From Rubellimicrobium thermophilum DSM 16684 (lineage in GTDB: Bacteria > Pseudomonadota > Alphaproteobacteria > Rhodobacterales > Rhodobacteraceae), in NCBI RefSeq assembly GCF_000442315.1, contig NZ_KE557323.1, forward strand, positions 83,440 through 117,227: 33,788 bases of DNA, written 5' to 3'. Shown one piece after another: positions 17,648-28,497 of the stretch. Position 1 is the first letter of the stretch, and each line of letters starts with the position of its first letter. The notes below the pieces were generated by a model. It saw only the letters and a program-made list of their open reading frames with translations. It made no database searches and was not told the origin of the DNA. The position numbers were made by a program, and so were the translations under genes.

Positions 17648-18532
17648 TCAGAACAGGGTGTTCTTGCGCATCTGGCTCAGATAGCGCTTCATCCGCACGA
17701 GGCGCTGGATATGCGCCGCGCCCAGACGGCGGGCGACCAGCGTCGAGAGGATGTCCCCCGCCACCAGCGCCGCAATGCGCGAGGTCGTCGGCGTGAACAG
17801 CTCCGTGTTGTCGAGCGTCTCGATCTTGATGACGACATCGGCATAATCGAAGAGCGGCGTCTCGACCGAACCGGTCATCGCGATGACCTTTGCCCCCTGT
17901 TCGCGGGCCAGCCGGGCCAGTTCGATGATCGACAGGGTCTGGCCGGTGTTCGAGATCGCCACCGCCACGGCGCCGGGCTTCATCATCGAGGCGGCCATCA
18001 GCTGCTGATGGCTGTCCATCGTCGCATTGCAGGGGATCCCGAAGAGGGGAAATTTCTGCTGAAGATCCTGCGCGACGATCGCCGAGGCGCCGAAGCCGAA
18101 GAATTCCACATGGGTGGCATTCAGGATCAGATCGACCGCCGCATTCATCTGCCCCATGTCGAGCGCATGACGCGCCCAGTCGAGCGAGGTCAGCGTATAG
18201 TCGAAGATCTTGGACGCCACCGCCTCGGGGCTGTCGTCGTCGCTGATCGCCGAATGCGTGGCCGGCGTGCCGAGCGCGAGGCTCTGGGCCAGACGGATCT
18301 TGAGATCCTGGAACCCCTCGCAGCCGATGGCGACGCAGAAGCGGATCACGGTCGGCTGGCTGACCTCGGCGATCCGGGCCGTCTCTGCCACGGTGGCATT
18401 GAGGATGCGCTGGGGCTGTTCCAGAACCACCCTGGCGACCTTCCGGTCGGACTTGCGCAGATGGGGCTGCATGGTCCGGATCACTTCGAGGATGTTCCGG
18501 CTGCTCGGGATCTCCGTATCGTCCGGCGCCAT
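17648..18532 (-). CDS. RpiR-family transcriptional regulator (internal start)
   Basis: If translated alone, from ATG 18532, this is a 294-aa RpiR regulator of normal length. The N-terminal helix-turn-helix domain covers residues 10-85 (ATVAETARIAEVSQPTVIRF holds the recognition helix), and the SIS phosphosugar-binding domain follows at about 125-260 with FFGFGASAIVAQDLQQKF and AISNTGQTLSIIELAR. A GGGGGGGG run five bases before the ATG could serve as a ribosome-binding site. It probably binds the TGTA-N7-TACA sites at 16558, 16685 and 21285 and senses a sugar phosphate made by the kinase or isomerase of the locus. It may act as repressor of all four units, its own included. Confidence 0.88.
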   Translation of the reverse strand: MAPDDTEIPSSRNILEVIRTMQPHLRKSDRKVARVVLEQPQRILNATVAETARIAEVSQPTVIRFCVAIGCEGFQDLKIRLAQSLALGTPATHSAISDDDSPEAVASKIFDYTLTSLDWARHALDMGQMNAAVDLILNATHVEFFGFGASAIVAQDLQQKFPLFGIPCNATMDSHQQLMAASMMKPGAVAVAISNTGQTLSIIELARLAREQGAKVIAMTGSVETPLFDYADVVIKIETLDNTELFTPTTSRIAALVAGDILSTLVARRLGAAHIQRLVRMKRYLSQMRKNTLF

Positions 18533-19591
18533 GTCGTCCCCCCCCGATCTGGTCCGGATCCGCGGGTGATCCGCCGATCCGGCGCGGATTGTCCGGCCCT
18601 TCCTGCGCCATCCGGGCCGAAGGAAAGCCGCTTGCGGGGGGGCGGCCGTCAGGATCGTCCCGCCGGACGGGGCGAGCGCGGCCAGAAGCTGGGCCACCGC
18701 CTCCTGCGTGGCACGGCGGACGCTGCCATCGGTCAGCGCGCCGACATGGCTTGTGCCGATCACCCGTGGATGCGCAGCCAGCGAGCGGTCGCACGGGGGC
18801 TCCTCGGCGAAGACATCGGTGGCATAGGCCGCAACATGCCCGGCATCGAGCGCGCGGAGCAGGGCGGCCTCCTCCACCAGCCCCGCCCGGGCGGTGTTGA
18901 CGAGGATGCATCCTTCCGGGAGCCGTGCGATCCGGCGGGCATCGAGCAGCGGTTTCCCATCCGCCGTCATCGGGCAATGCAGGGTGAGGATCCCGGCCCG
19001 GCTCAGCGCCTCGTCCAGCGGGACATAGGCGACGGACGGATCCCCGGGGCCGGGGGGCGGTTCGAGCGGATCATGGGCCAGCAGCCGGGCGTCCATGGCG
19101 GCCAGGATCCGCGCGACACGCCGCCCGATGGCGCCCATGCCGATGATGGCCACGCGGCTGCCGGCGATCTCGCGCCCCGGCAGGCGTGGCCAGCCGCCGG
19201 CGCGCAGGCCGGCGACCGTCTCGGGCAGATGGCGGCAGGCCGCCAGCATGAGCGCCACGGTCAGTTCGGCGACCCCCGGGGCATTGGCCCCGGCGGCGCG
19301 CGTCACGCGGATGCCCCGGCGCGCGCAGGCCTCGAGGGGAAGGTTGTCCGTGCCGCTGCCGTTGCGGGCGATGATCCGCAGGGAGGGCGCGGCATCGAGC
19401 AGCGCAGGGGGCACCGGCTCCACCCCCGCGAGCCAGCCCGTGCAGCCAGGCAGCAGACGGCGCAGATCCTCTGCGTCCGGCAGGCGTCCGGCGGGGCCGA
19501 AGACGAGCTCGAACCCCGCCTGGCGGAGCGGATCGAGCTCGGGCGGGGGGGCCGCGGTCAGCGAGCGTGGGGTCACGAGGATGCGCGTCAT
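17648..19591 (-). CDS. D-2-hydroxyacid dehydrogenase, in frame with RpiR regulator (647-codon frame)
   Basis: One open frame with no stop encodes a D-2-hydroxyacid dehydrogenase (about residues 1-311) and then an RpiR regulator (from Met354). The dehydrogenase part has the NAD-binding GMGAIG (151-156), catalytic R235 in VNTARAG, the acidic FAEEPP (about 261-266) and H282 in SHVGALT, so a PGDH/GhrB-like 2-ketoacid reductase is expected. The linker (about 312-353) is basic and low in motifs. The ATG at 19591 overlaps the TGA of the shikimate-dehydrogenase-like gene. Either the stop was lost and a fusion protein is made, or an indel in the 8-C run at 18538-18545 hides the true end. Both proteins are otherwise complete. 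Confidence 0.8.
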   Translation of the reverse strand: MTRILVTPRSLTAAPPPELDPLRQAGFELVFGPAGRLPDAEDLRRLLPGCTGWLAGVEPVPPALLDAAPSLRIIARNGSGTDNLPLEACARRGIRVTRAAGANAPGVAELTVALMLAACRHLPETVAGLRAGGWPRLPGREIAGSRVAIIGMGAIGRRVARILAAMDARLLAHDPLEPPPGPGDPSVAYVPLDEALSRAGILTLHCPMTADGKPLLDARRIARLPEGCILVNTARAGLVEEAALLRALDAGHVAAYATDVFAEEPPCDRSLAAHPRVIGTSHVGALTDGSVRRATQEAVAQLLAALAPSGGTILTAAPPQAAFLRPGWRRKGRTIRAGSADHPRIRTRSGGDDMAPDDTEIPSSRNILEVIRTMQPHLRKSDRKVARVVLEQPQRILNATVAETARIAEVSQPTVIRFCVAIGCEGFQDLKIRLAQSLALGTPATHSAISDDDSPEAVASKIFDYTLTSLDWARHALDMGQMNAAVDLILNATHVEFFGFGASAIVAQDLQQKFPLFGIPCNATMDSHQQLMAASMMKPGAVAVAISNTGQTLSIIELARLAREQGAKVIAMTGSVETPLFDYADVVIKIETLDNTELFTPTTSRIAALVAGDILSTLVARRLGAAHIQRLVRMKRYLSQMRKNTLF

Positions 19592-20547
19592 GCCCCGCCC
19601 CCTGCCGCGCGCCGGGCGATGGCGGTGAGGGCGGCAAGGCTTTCGGCCCCCGGGTCGATGGGAATGGCAAAGACCTCGGCGATCACCTGGGTCCAGCCAT
19701 GGATGAAATAGGTCCAGCCGTCATGGGCCGTCACGCCGCGCGAGGCGGCCTGCGCCCTGGCCTGGTCGAGGAAGATCAGATCGCCGCGGTAGTTGAGATC
19801 CCAGGCGATGGCCCCTTCGGGAAAGGACGCGCGGTCGGTCAGGGGCGATCCGGGTGCGTCCTTGCCCAGCCCCGTCGCATTGACGACCAGCGATCCGGGG
19901 CGCAGCCCGGCCAGCAGGGCATCGTTGTCCGCCGGATCGGTGACAAGGTGATAGTCCACCGGCAGGGGGCTTCCGATCCGGGCATGGATGTGCCGGATCT
20001 CCTTCAGCCGGGCTTCGGAGCGGTCCGAGACGACAAGGCGGGCCGGCCGGTCCGGGGCGCGTTCGGGCCGCATCAGATGCCAGGTCAGCGCGATGGCCGA
20101 CCCCCCGGCGCCGATCACGAAGGCTTCGGCCCCCCCGCTGCGCGCCCAGTAGCCCGATCCCAGCAGGCCATCCACGGCCAGACCCGCGGTGAGCGGATCC
20201 TTGGCCTGGGCGATCAGGCGGCCGTCGCGTTTGGACAGGCAGCTCACCTCCTGCATCAGGGCCGCGAAGGAATCGATCTCGTCGAACAGGTCCCGGCAGG
20301 CGGCGAAGAGGTCGATCTTGTGCGTCGTCACCAGCGCCCCGAGCGAGAGCGGATCGTTGCGGATGAAGGTCACGGCCTCGCGATAGGCGGCCGGATCGGC
20401 ATGCAGGGGAAAGTCGATGCCGTGGATTCCGGCATCCCCCAGGCCGAGATGCCGCGCCCAGGCGGGAAAGACGCGCATGATGGAGCTTTGCGCGGTCGAG
20501 ACGCCGATGAAGTGCAGCGTCGGTCGGGTGCAGGGCTGCCAGGTCAT
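19588..20547 (-). CDS. Shikimate-dehydrogenase-like NAD(P) oxidoreductase
   Basis: Predicted 319-aa enzyme of the AroE fold. The N-terminal substrate domain keeps the catalytic lysine K77 (VTTHKIDL) and aspartate D117 (AKDPLTAG), but the shikimate-binding S-x-S pocket reads VSTAQSSIMRVFPAW, different from true AroE. The cofactor domain has GAGGSA (147-152) and VVNATGLGKD. A biosynthetic shikimate role is therefore unlikely; a polyol or cyclic hydroxyacid is the more probable substrate (inference). The start has GGAGGG about seven bases upstream. The stop overlaps the next start (ATGA). It sits in the RpiR-controlled unit 82 bp after the cupin isomerase gene. Confidence 0.88.
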   Translation of the reverse strand: MTWQPCTRPTLHFIGVSTAQSSIMRVFPAWARHLGLGDAGIHGIDFPLHADPAAYREAVTFIRNDPLSLGALVTTHKIDLFAACRDLFDEIDSFAALMQEVSCLSKRDGRLIAQAKDPLTAGLAVDGLLGSGYWARSGGAEAFVIGAGGSAIALTWHLMRPERAPDRPARLVVSDRSEARLKEIRHIHARIGSPLPVDYHLVTDPADNDALLAGLRPGSLVVNATGLGKDAPGSPLTDRASFPEGAIAWDLNYRGDLIFLDQARAQAASRGVTAHDGWTYFIHGWTQVIAEVFAIPIDPGAESLAALTAIARRAAGGGA

Positions 20548-20629
20548 CCGCAGCCCTCCCCGATGCGGTTCCCGGTCCGGACGGGCGGAACCGGCCGGTC
20601 CGTTCCGGCCCCATGCGCGGGAGTCCCGA

Positions 20630-21247
20630 TCATGCTGCGGCCTCCGGCCCGGCATGGATCCGGGCGATCTCCGCGGCGCTGCGGGGGCGCCAGTGCGGGT
20701 TCGGCTCCTGCGTCCATCCGCCGCGTCCATCCGCCATGATGCGCACACGCATGCCGCCGGAGCGTTCGATGATGCCGTAGTCCTGCCCCGAATCGGCCGG
20801 ATAGGCGAAGAGCATCACCAGATCCGTATCGCCGATATTGACCGATCGGTGGATCCAGAAGGGCGGCACATAGCAGAGGCTGCCGGGTCCGATCTTGGCG
20901 ATGCGGATCTCGCCGGCGGGGCTTTCCATCAGCATCAGGCCGTGGCCGGACTGGCCGTGATAGATCTCCGGCCGGTCGGCCCGTGCATGGATATGGCCGC
21001 GGGTCATGAAGAACTCCCGCCCGACCCGGCCCGGCACCATGCGCGTGACGCCGACAATCAGGTCGTTGACGCGGTCGCCGGGGACATAGGCTGTGACCTC
21101 ATAGGCGATCTCGTCCCGCCGGCTGGCCAGGAGGGCTTCGAAGGCCGTCCGATCGGCATAGAGCCCTGCAAGATCGCCGAAGCTCTTGGCATAGCGCTGC
21201 TCCGCGCCAAGGAGCCGGCCACGCTCCGGATCGACGGCAAGGGACAT
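20630..21247 (-). CDS. Cupin-type glucose-6-phosphate isomerase family protein
   Basis: Predicted 205-aa cupin of the archaeal-type phosphoglucose isomerase family (PF06560). The metal ligands H85 and H87 (TRGHIHARAD), E94 (PEIYHGQSGHG) and H133 (VPPFWIHRSVN) are all present in the same spacing as the Pyrococcus enzyme. It likely interconverts an aldose and ketose phosphate, though sugar preference may differ from glucose. ATG 21247 gives the family length and leaves the RpiR operator upstream. No good ribosome-binding site is seen. An in-frame ATG at 21322 would place the operator inside the gene and adds a non-conserved tail. First gene of the leftward isomerase-dehydrogenase-regulator unit. 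Confidence 0.88.
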   Translation of the reverse strand: MSLAVDPERGRLLGAEQRYAKSFGDLAGLYADRTAFEALLASRRDEIAYEVTAYVPGDRVNDLIVGVTRMVPGRVGREFFMTRGHIHARADRPEIYHGQSGHGLMLMESPAGEIRIAKIGPGSLCYVPPFWIHRSVNIGDTDLVMLFAYPADSGQDYGIIERSGGMRVRIMADGRGGWTQEPNPHWRPRSAAEIARIHAGPEAAA

Positions 21248-21284
21248 GGGTTCGGGTGGCGTCACGGGAGTTCTTTGACAATTT

Positions 21285-21299
21285 TGTATCAACACTACA
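21285..21299. promoter_or_regulatory. Probable RpiR operator 3 (TGTA-N7-TACA)
   Basis: TGTATCAACACTACA carries exact TGTA and TACA halves at seven-base spacing, extended to TTGTA-N7-TACAA. It lies directly after a TTGACA (21275-21280) that could be a -35 for the rightward kinase gene, and 38 bp before the leftward isomerase start, so one site could control both units. Confidence 0.6.
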
Positions 21300-21378
21300 A
21301 GATTATCATGTTTCATCTTCATGTCTAACGGAAAATTGTCAGAACATGCTGAAATTCTGGCGGTATCGACAGTATTCC

Positions 21379-21393
21379 TGTATCAGGCTCACA
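21379..21393. promoter_or_regulatory. Weak RpiR operator candidate 4
   Basis: TGTATCAGGCTCACA matches TGTA-N7-TACA with one change (CACA). Its centre is 94 bp (about nine helical turns) from operator 3, so the two could act as a pair. It overlaps by three bases the palindrome at 21391-21402. Confidence 0.35.
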
Positions 21394-21582
21394 TGATCAT
21401 GTATTCATGCTCCTTGACGGGCATGCGGGGGCGGGCGCAGCCACAGGATCCGCCATCCGCGGCCTCGCCATCCGGCCGCCCGGCAGGGCTGGCGGATGGC
21501 TCCGGCCTGCCTGCATGATCGGGATCCGGGCGGCCATGCCCGTCCGGCGGGCCGCGCGGCCGTTCGGAGGAGGGAGGGACGA

Positions 21583-23109
21583 ATGACGCACTGCGTCGTG
21601 GCGCTCGATATCGGCACCGGATCGACCCGGGCCGCCGCCCTGTCGCCGGAGGGGCGCATCCTGCGGATCGAGGCGCGGGAATACGACCAGATCGTGCCGG
21701 CCCATGGCTGGTCCGAGCAGCGCCCGGAAGAGGACTGGTGGCAGGCCGCCCGTTCCGCCCTCTCGGCCATTGCCGCCTGGGCGGCAGAAGAGGGGATGCA
21801 CATCGAGGCGGTCGCCGCCTGCGGCCAGATGCATGGCACGGTGCTGGTGGATGCCGATGGCCGGCCGACGCGCGCGACGGTGCCGCTGTGGAACGACAAG
21901 CGGACGCTCGGCCATGTCCGCGCCTTCGAGGCGCGCGAGGATGTGACGGCCTGGCTGCCGCGGACGGCCAATCCGCCCACCCCGCCTGGCCGGCCTTCAA
22001 GCTGCAATGGCTGCGCGACCATGACCCCCGAGGCCTGGTCCCGCACCGCCACCGTTCTGATGCCCAAGGACTATGTCAATCTGCGCCTGACCGGCGAACG
22101 GGCGATCGACTGGACCGATGCGGCCTGTTCCTTCCTGATCGATCCGGCGACCGGGGACTGGAGCCCCGGGATCTTTGCCGCGCTCGGGCTCGATGCCGGG
22201 CGGATGCCCGCCATCCGCAGGCCTGCGGAGATCCTCGGGGCCGTCACGGCGGCGGCGGCGGCCGAGACCGGTCTGGCCGCAGGCACGCCGGTGGTGGTGG
22301 GCGGGGCCGACTATCCGGTGGCGCTCCTGGGCTCCGGCGTCTGCCGGCCGGGTCTCGCCTCGGAGGTGGCGGGAACCTCCTGCATCGTCACCCTGGTCGC
22401 GGAACGGCCGATCCTGCACCCCGAGATCTGCAATGTCGGCACGCCCGAAGGCCATTGGGGCGGATTCGTGCTGCTCGAGGCGGGGGGGGATGCCGCCCGA
22501 TGGGCCCGGCGTGTCTTCCATGACCGGGCCCTGAGCTATGCCGACATCCTCGCCATGGCCGAGGGGGTGGAGCCGGGATCGGAGGCGCTGCTGTTCCTTC
22601 CCTATCTGATGGGCGAAAGACTGGGGGCGCATCGCAACTCGCGGGCGCAGTTCTTCGGTCTGACCGCCCGGCACGGCCTGCCGCAGATGCATCGCGCGGT
22701 GCTCGAGGGCGTGGGCTTTGCGGTCAACCGGCATCTGGCCGTGATGGAGGCGGCCACCGGCCTGCGCCCGGAGGTGCTCATCGCCTCGGGTGGGGGGGCC
22801 AAGGCCGATCTCTGGCTGCGGATCAAGGCGGCCATCTACAACCGCCCCATCCTGATTCCCGAAGAGGCCGAATGCGGGCTCGTGGGCTGTGCGATCCTGG
22901 CCGCCGTCGCCACCGGGGCGGCGCGCGATCCGGCCGAGGCGGCGGCCCGGATGGTCCGCCATGCCCGCGAGATCCGGCCCGATCCTGCCTGGGTCGATCG
23001 CTATGCGCAGATGCAGCCGCTGTTCGATGCGCTCTGCGAGCAGGCCCGTCAGCACTACGACCTGCTCGATGCTCTTTCGCCCCCCTCGCCGGGGATCGGA
23101 TCGGGCTGA
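21583..23109 (+). CDS. FGGY-family carbohydrate kinase, xylulokinase-like
   Basis: Predicted 508-aa sugar kinase. The N-terminal ATPase-fold motif is ALDIGTGSTRAAAL (residues 7-20), substrate-side CGQMHGTVLVD is near 84-94, and the second-domain motifs GADYPVALLGSG, AGTSCIVTLVA and ASGGGAKADLWLRI are intact. Codons about 135-149 are out of frame: one G seems missing near 21984 and one C extra in 22025-22029, and the middle frame reads AWPAFKLQWLRDHDP, the expected FGGY segment. The net effect keeps the frame. The start has a strong GGAGGAGGGAGG. Xylulose is the best guess, but other ketoses or polyols are possible. Its TGA abuts the stop of the convergent cobO gene. Confidence 0.9.
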   Translation: MTHCVVALDIGTGSTRAAALSPEGRILRIEAREYDQIVPAHGWSEQRPEEDWWQAARSALSAIAAWAAEEGMHIEAVAACGQMHGTVLVDADGRPTRATVPLWNDKRTLGHVRAFEAREDVTAWLPRTANPPTPPGRPSSCNGCATMTPEAWSRTATVLMPKDYVNLRLTGERAIDWTDAACSFLIDPATGDWSPGIFAALGLDAGRMPAIRRPAEILGAVTAAAAAETGLAAGTPVVVGGADYPVALLGSGVCRPGLASEVAGTSCIVTLVAERPILHPEICNVGTPEGHWGGFVLLEAGGDAARWARRVFHDRALSYADILAMAEGVEPGSEALLFLPYLMGERLGAHRNSRAQFFGLTARHGLPQMHRAVLEGVGFAVNRHLAVMEAATGLRPEVLIASGGGAKADLWLRIKAAIYNRPILIPEEAECGLVGCAILAAVATGAARDPAEAAARMVRHAREIRPDPAWVDRYAQMQPLFDALCEQARQHYDLLDALSPPSPGIGSG

Positions 23110-23733
23110 TCAGAACTCCACCCCCGGCTGCGCCTTCACGCCCGAGCGGAAGGGGTGCTTGAGCAGCTCCATCTCGGTGGCGAGGTCGGCCATCTCGATC
23201 AGGCGCTCATGGGCATTGCGGCCGGTCAGGACGACATGGGTGGCAGGGGGTTTCTCCTCGCGCAGGAAGGTCAGCACGGCCTCGAGATCGAGATAGCCAT
23301 AGCGCAGGGCGATGTTGATCTCGTCGAGCAGGACCATGCGGTGGCGGGGATCGCGGATGAGTGTCTTGGCCTTGTCCCAGGCCGCGGTGGCGGCGGCGAT
23401 GTCGCGGTCGCGGTCCTGCGTCTCCCAGGTGAAGCCCTCGCCCATGCTGTGAAATTCGCAGAGATCGGCGAAATGGCGCTGGATGAGGTCGCGCTCGCCC
23501 GCCGCGCGGGCCCCCTTGATGAACTGCACGACGGCGCAGGGCATCCCATGGGCGATGCAGCGGAAGATCATGCCGAAGGCGGCGGACGACTTGCCCTTGC
23601 CCTTGCCCGTATGGACGATGATCAGGCCCCGTTCCTCGGTCTTGGTGGCCATGATGCGGTCGCGCGCGGCCTTCTTCTTGGCCATCTTTTCGGCATGGCG
23701 GGCGGCGGCGTCATCCTCGATGGGGTCGGTCAT
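23110..23733 (-). CDS. cobO: Corrinoid adenosyltransferase CobO (internal start)
   Basis: If started at ATG 23733 this is a 207-aa ATP:corrinoid adenosyltransferase of normal length, which adds the upper adenosyl ligand to the cobalt(I) corrinoid in the cytoplasm. The opening MTDPIEDDAAARHAEKMAKK is typical of CobO, and the P-loop HTGKGKGKSSAAFGM covers residues 41-55. LLDEINIALRYGYLD and VVLTGRNAHERLIEMADLAT are conserved family segments. Upstream a GAG only weakly resembles a ribosome-binding site. It is the last gene of the riboswitch-controlled operon and acts after cobalt insertion by CobN. Confidence 0.92.
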   Translation of the reverse strand: MTDPIEDDAAARHAEKMAKKKAARDRIMATKTEERGLIIVHTGKGKGKSSAAFGMIFRCIAHGMPCAVVQFIKGARAAGERDLIQRHFADLCEFHSMGEGFTWETQDRDRDIAAATAAWDKAKTLIRDPRHRMVLLDEINIALRYGYLDLEAVLTFLREEKPPATHVVLTGRNAHERLIEMADLATEMELLKHPFRSGVKAQPGVEF

Positions 23734-24198
23734 GCGCTTCTCGAACCAGACAGAGGTGGGGCGGGCATAGCCGGGATGGGTTTCCCGATGGGTCTCATGG
23801 AACCCTTCGGAACGGAAGAGCGCGTGATTGCCCGTCAGCTCCACCCGGCAGCCGAGCGTGACGCGGGCAAGGCCCCGGGCGCGGGCGCGGACGCAGGCCT
23901 GGCGCAGCAGCGCGCGGGCCAGGCCCTGACGTCGAGCCTCGGGCGCCACGGCCAGCCGGCCGAGATAGAGCGCATCCCCCTTCGGTGTCAGCAGCGCGCA
24001 GGCAAGCGGCGGGGCGCCGATGGCCCAGAGCTCGCCCGCGGCGGCACCGGCGCGCAGATCCTCCACCGTCATGCGTTCGACCGAGGACGGCGGATCGATG
24101 AAGGGGGCGATGTCGGCAAAGGCCCGACGGATCAAGGCGAAGGCCGCTGGCAGATCCGGATCCGAGGGGGACAGGCGGCGCAGGACAGGCTCAGGCAT
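23110..24198 (-). CDS. GNAT acetyltransferase domain in frame with CobO (362-codon frame)
   Basis: One uninterrupted frame encodes a GNAT acetyltransferase (residues 1-155, with VAPEARRQGLARALLRQA as the acetyl-CoA-binding loop and an end GYARPTSVWFEKR) followed at once by CobO from Met156. Both parts are full length and no stop separates them, so a fusion protein is expected unless ribosomes also start at the CobO ATG. The start ATG 24198 overlaps the end of the small ORF (24191-24337) by eight bases. The GNAT substrate is unknown. No homopolymer lies at the junction, so this is less likely to be a sequencing artefact than the other joined frames in the window. Confidence 0.75.
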   Translation of the reverse strand: MPEPVLRRLSPSDPDLPAAFALIRRAFADIAPFIDPPSSVERMTVEDLRAGAAAGELWAIGAPPLACALLTPKGDALYLGRLAVAPEARRQGLARALLRQACVRARARGLARVTLGCRVELTGNHALFRSEGFHETHRETHPGYARPTSVWFEKRMTDPIEDDAAARHAEKMAKKKAARDRIMATKTEERGLIIVHTGKGKGKSSAAFGMIFRCIAHGMPCAVVQFIKGARAAGERDLIQRHFADLCEFHSMGEGFTWETQDRDRDIAAATAAWDKAKTLIRDPRHRMVLLDEINIALRYGYLDLEAVLTFLREEKPPATHVVLTGRNAHERLIEMADLATEMELLKHPFRSGVKAQPGVEF

Positions 24199-24333
24199 GG
24201 GCGATCCGGATCCGGAAGGCGAAGGCGGCATGGAACGGCGCGACATCGGCGAGGCCCGCGGCGCGGGCGGGATCCTCTCCCCTCGGGGAGGGCATGGTCG
24301 GCCGACCCTCCATGGTGGAATGGCGGAGGGCGA

Positions 24334-24337
<4 letters not shown>
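24191..24337 (-). CDS. Small ORF (48 aa) between cobN and GNAT-cobO
   Basis: A 48-aa frame begins MIALRHSTMEGRPTMPSPRG and ends AFRIRIAHA. Its ATG (24335-24337) overlaps the cobN TGA as ATGA, and its own TGA (24191-24193) lies eight bases into the GNAT-CobO start region, so it is stitched into the operon exactly like the known genes. Third positions are almost all G or C, as in coding sequence here. There is no signal peptide, membrane segment or cysteine, and I do not recognise a family. It may encode a small protein, or serve only to couple translation of cobN to the next gene. A GC stem (24274-24291) within it offers a non-coding explanation. Confidence 0.5.
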
Positions 24338-27963
<3,626 letters not shown>

Positions 27964-28045
27964 CGGCCCGGACCCTTGCGGGCGGGCAGCCCGGACGGAA
28001 CCGACGGGGAGGGGGTCCCCGCGGGGGGGCTGCCTGCGCGGCCCG

Positions 28046-28497
28046 TCACAGGCGCTTCTCCATGAACACGGAATGCGGCCCCTCGCGGTAGGTTCCGAAG
28101 GGGCCGCAGATCGCAAAGCCGCATCGCGCATAGAGGCGGTGGGCGGCCTCGAGCGTGTCGCCGGTCTCGAGCCGGAGCCAGGGCAGACCCTGCGCCCGGG
28201 CCTCGGTCTCGAGAGCGGCCATCAACGCCTCGCCCAGGCCGCGGCCGCGGGCCGCAGGCTCGACCCAGAGCGACTTGACCTCGCCATAGCCATCCGAGCG
28301 GGCGAGGGCGACACAGCCGAGGGCCTCGCCCGCCGCGCCGGCGATCCAGAAGGCAATGTGGGGCGCGGCAAGCTCCTCGACAGAGAGGTAGTTATTGTGC
28401 GTCGGGGGGGGTAGAGCGAGGCCAGATAGGCCTGCGAGGCGCCGATCAGCGCGCGCCCCTCCGGAGAGCGGGGGTCGGCCCGGCGGATCGGGATCAT
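28046..28497 (-). CDS. GNAT-family N-acetyltransferase (frameshifted as sequenced)
   Basis: Predicted GNAT acetyltransferase of about 150 aa. The first frame (from ATG 28497) gives MIPIRRADPRSPEGRALIGA and ASLYPP; at the run of eight G (28404-28411) coding moves to another frame, THNNYLSVEELAAPHIAFWI, then LWVEPAARGRGLGEALMAAL (acetyl-CoA loop) and the end FMEKRL. One more or two fewer bases in the run restores one protein. The ATG overlaps the cobW TGA as ATGA. It resembles small-molecule or amino-acid-type acetyltransferases; the substrate and its link with cobalamin are unknown. It is a different protein from the GNAT domain joined to CobO. Confidence 0.8.

Larger units (their letters stand above)
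21248..21582. other. 335-bp divergent control region between isomerase and kinase genes
   Basis: No protein gene fits here. The left part (about 21270-21415) is AT-rich for this genome and holds RpiR-type operators at 21285 and 21379, a TTGACA at 21275-21280, and a perfect 12-bp palindrome ACATGATCATGT (21391-21402). The right part (21420-21582) is GC-rich and would form the kinase leader, with GCCATCCGC (21452-21460) able to pair with GCGGATGGC (21492-21500). A strong GGAGGAGGGAGG precedes the kinase start. Confidence 0.6.

Noticed and set aside
24274..24291. GC stem CTCCCC/GGGGAG in the cobN-GNAT gap as a terminator
   Set aside because: Two-base loop and no T-run; the genes downstream belong to the same operon and overlap by coupling.
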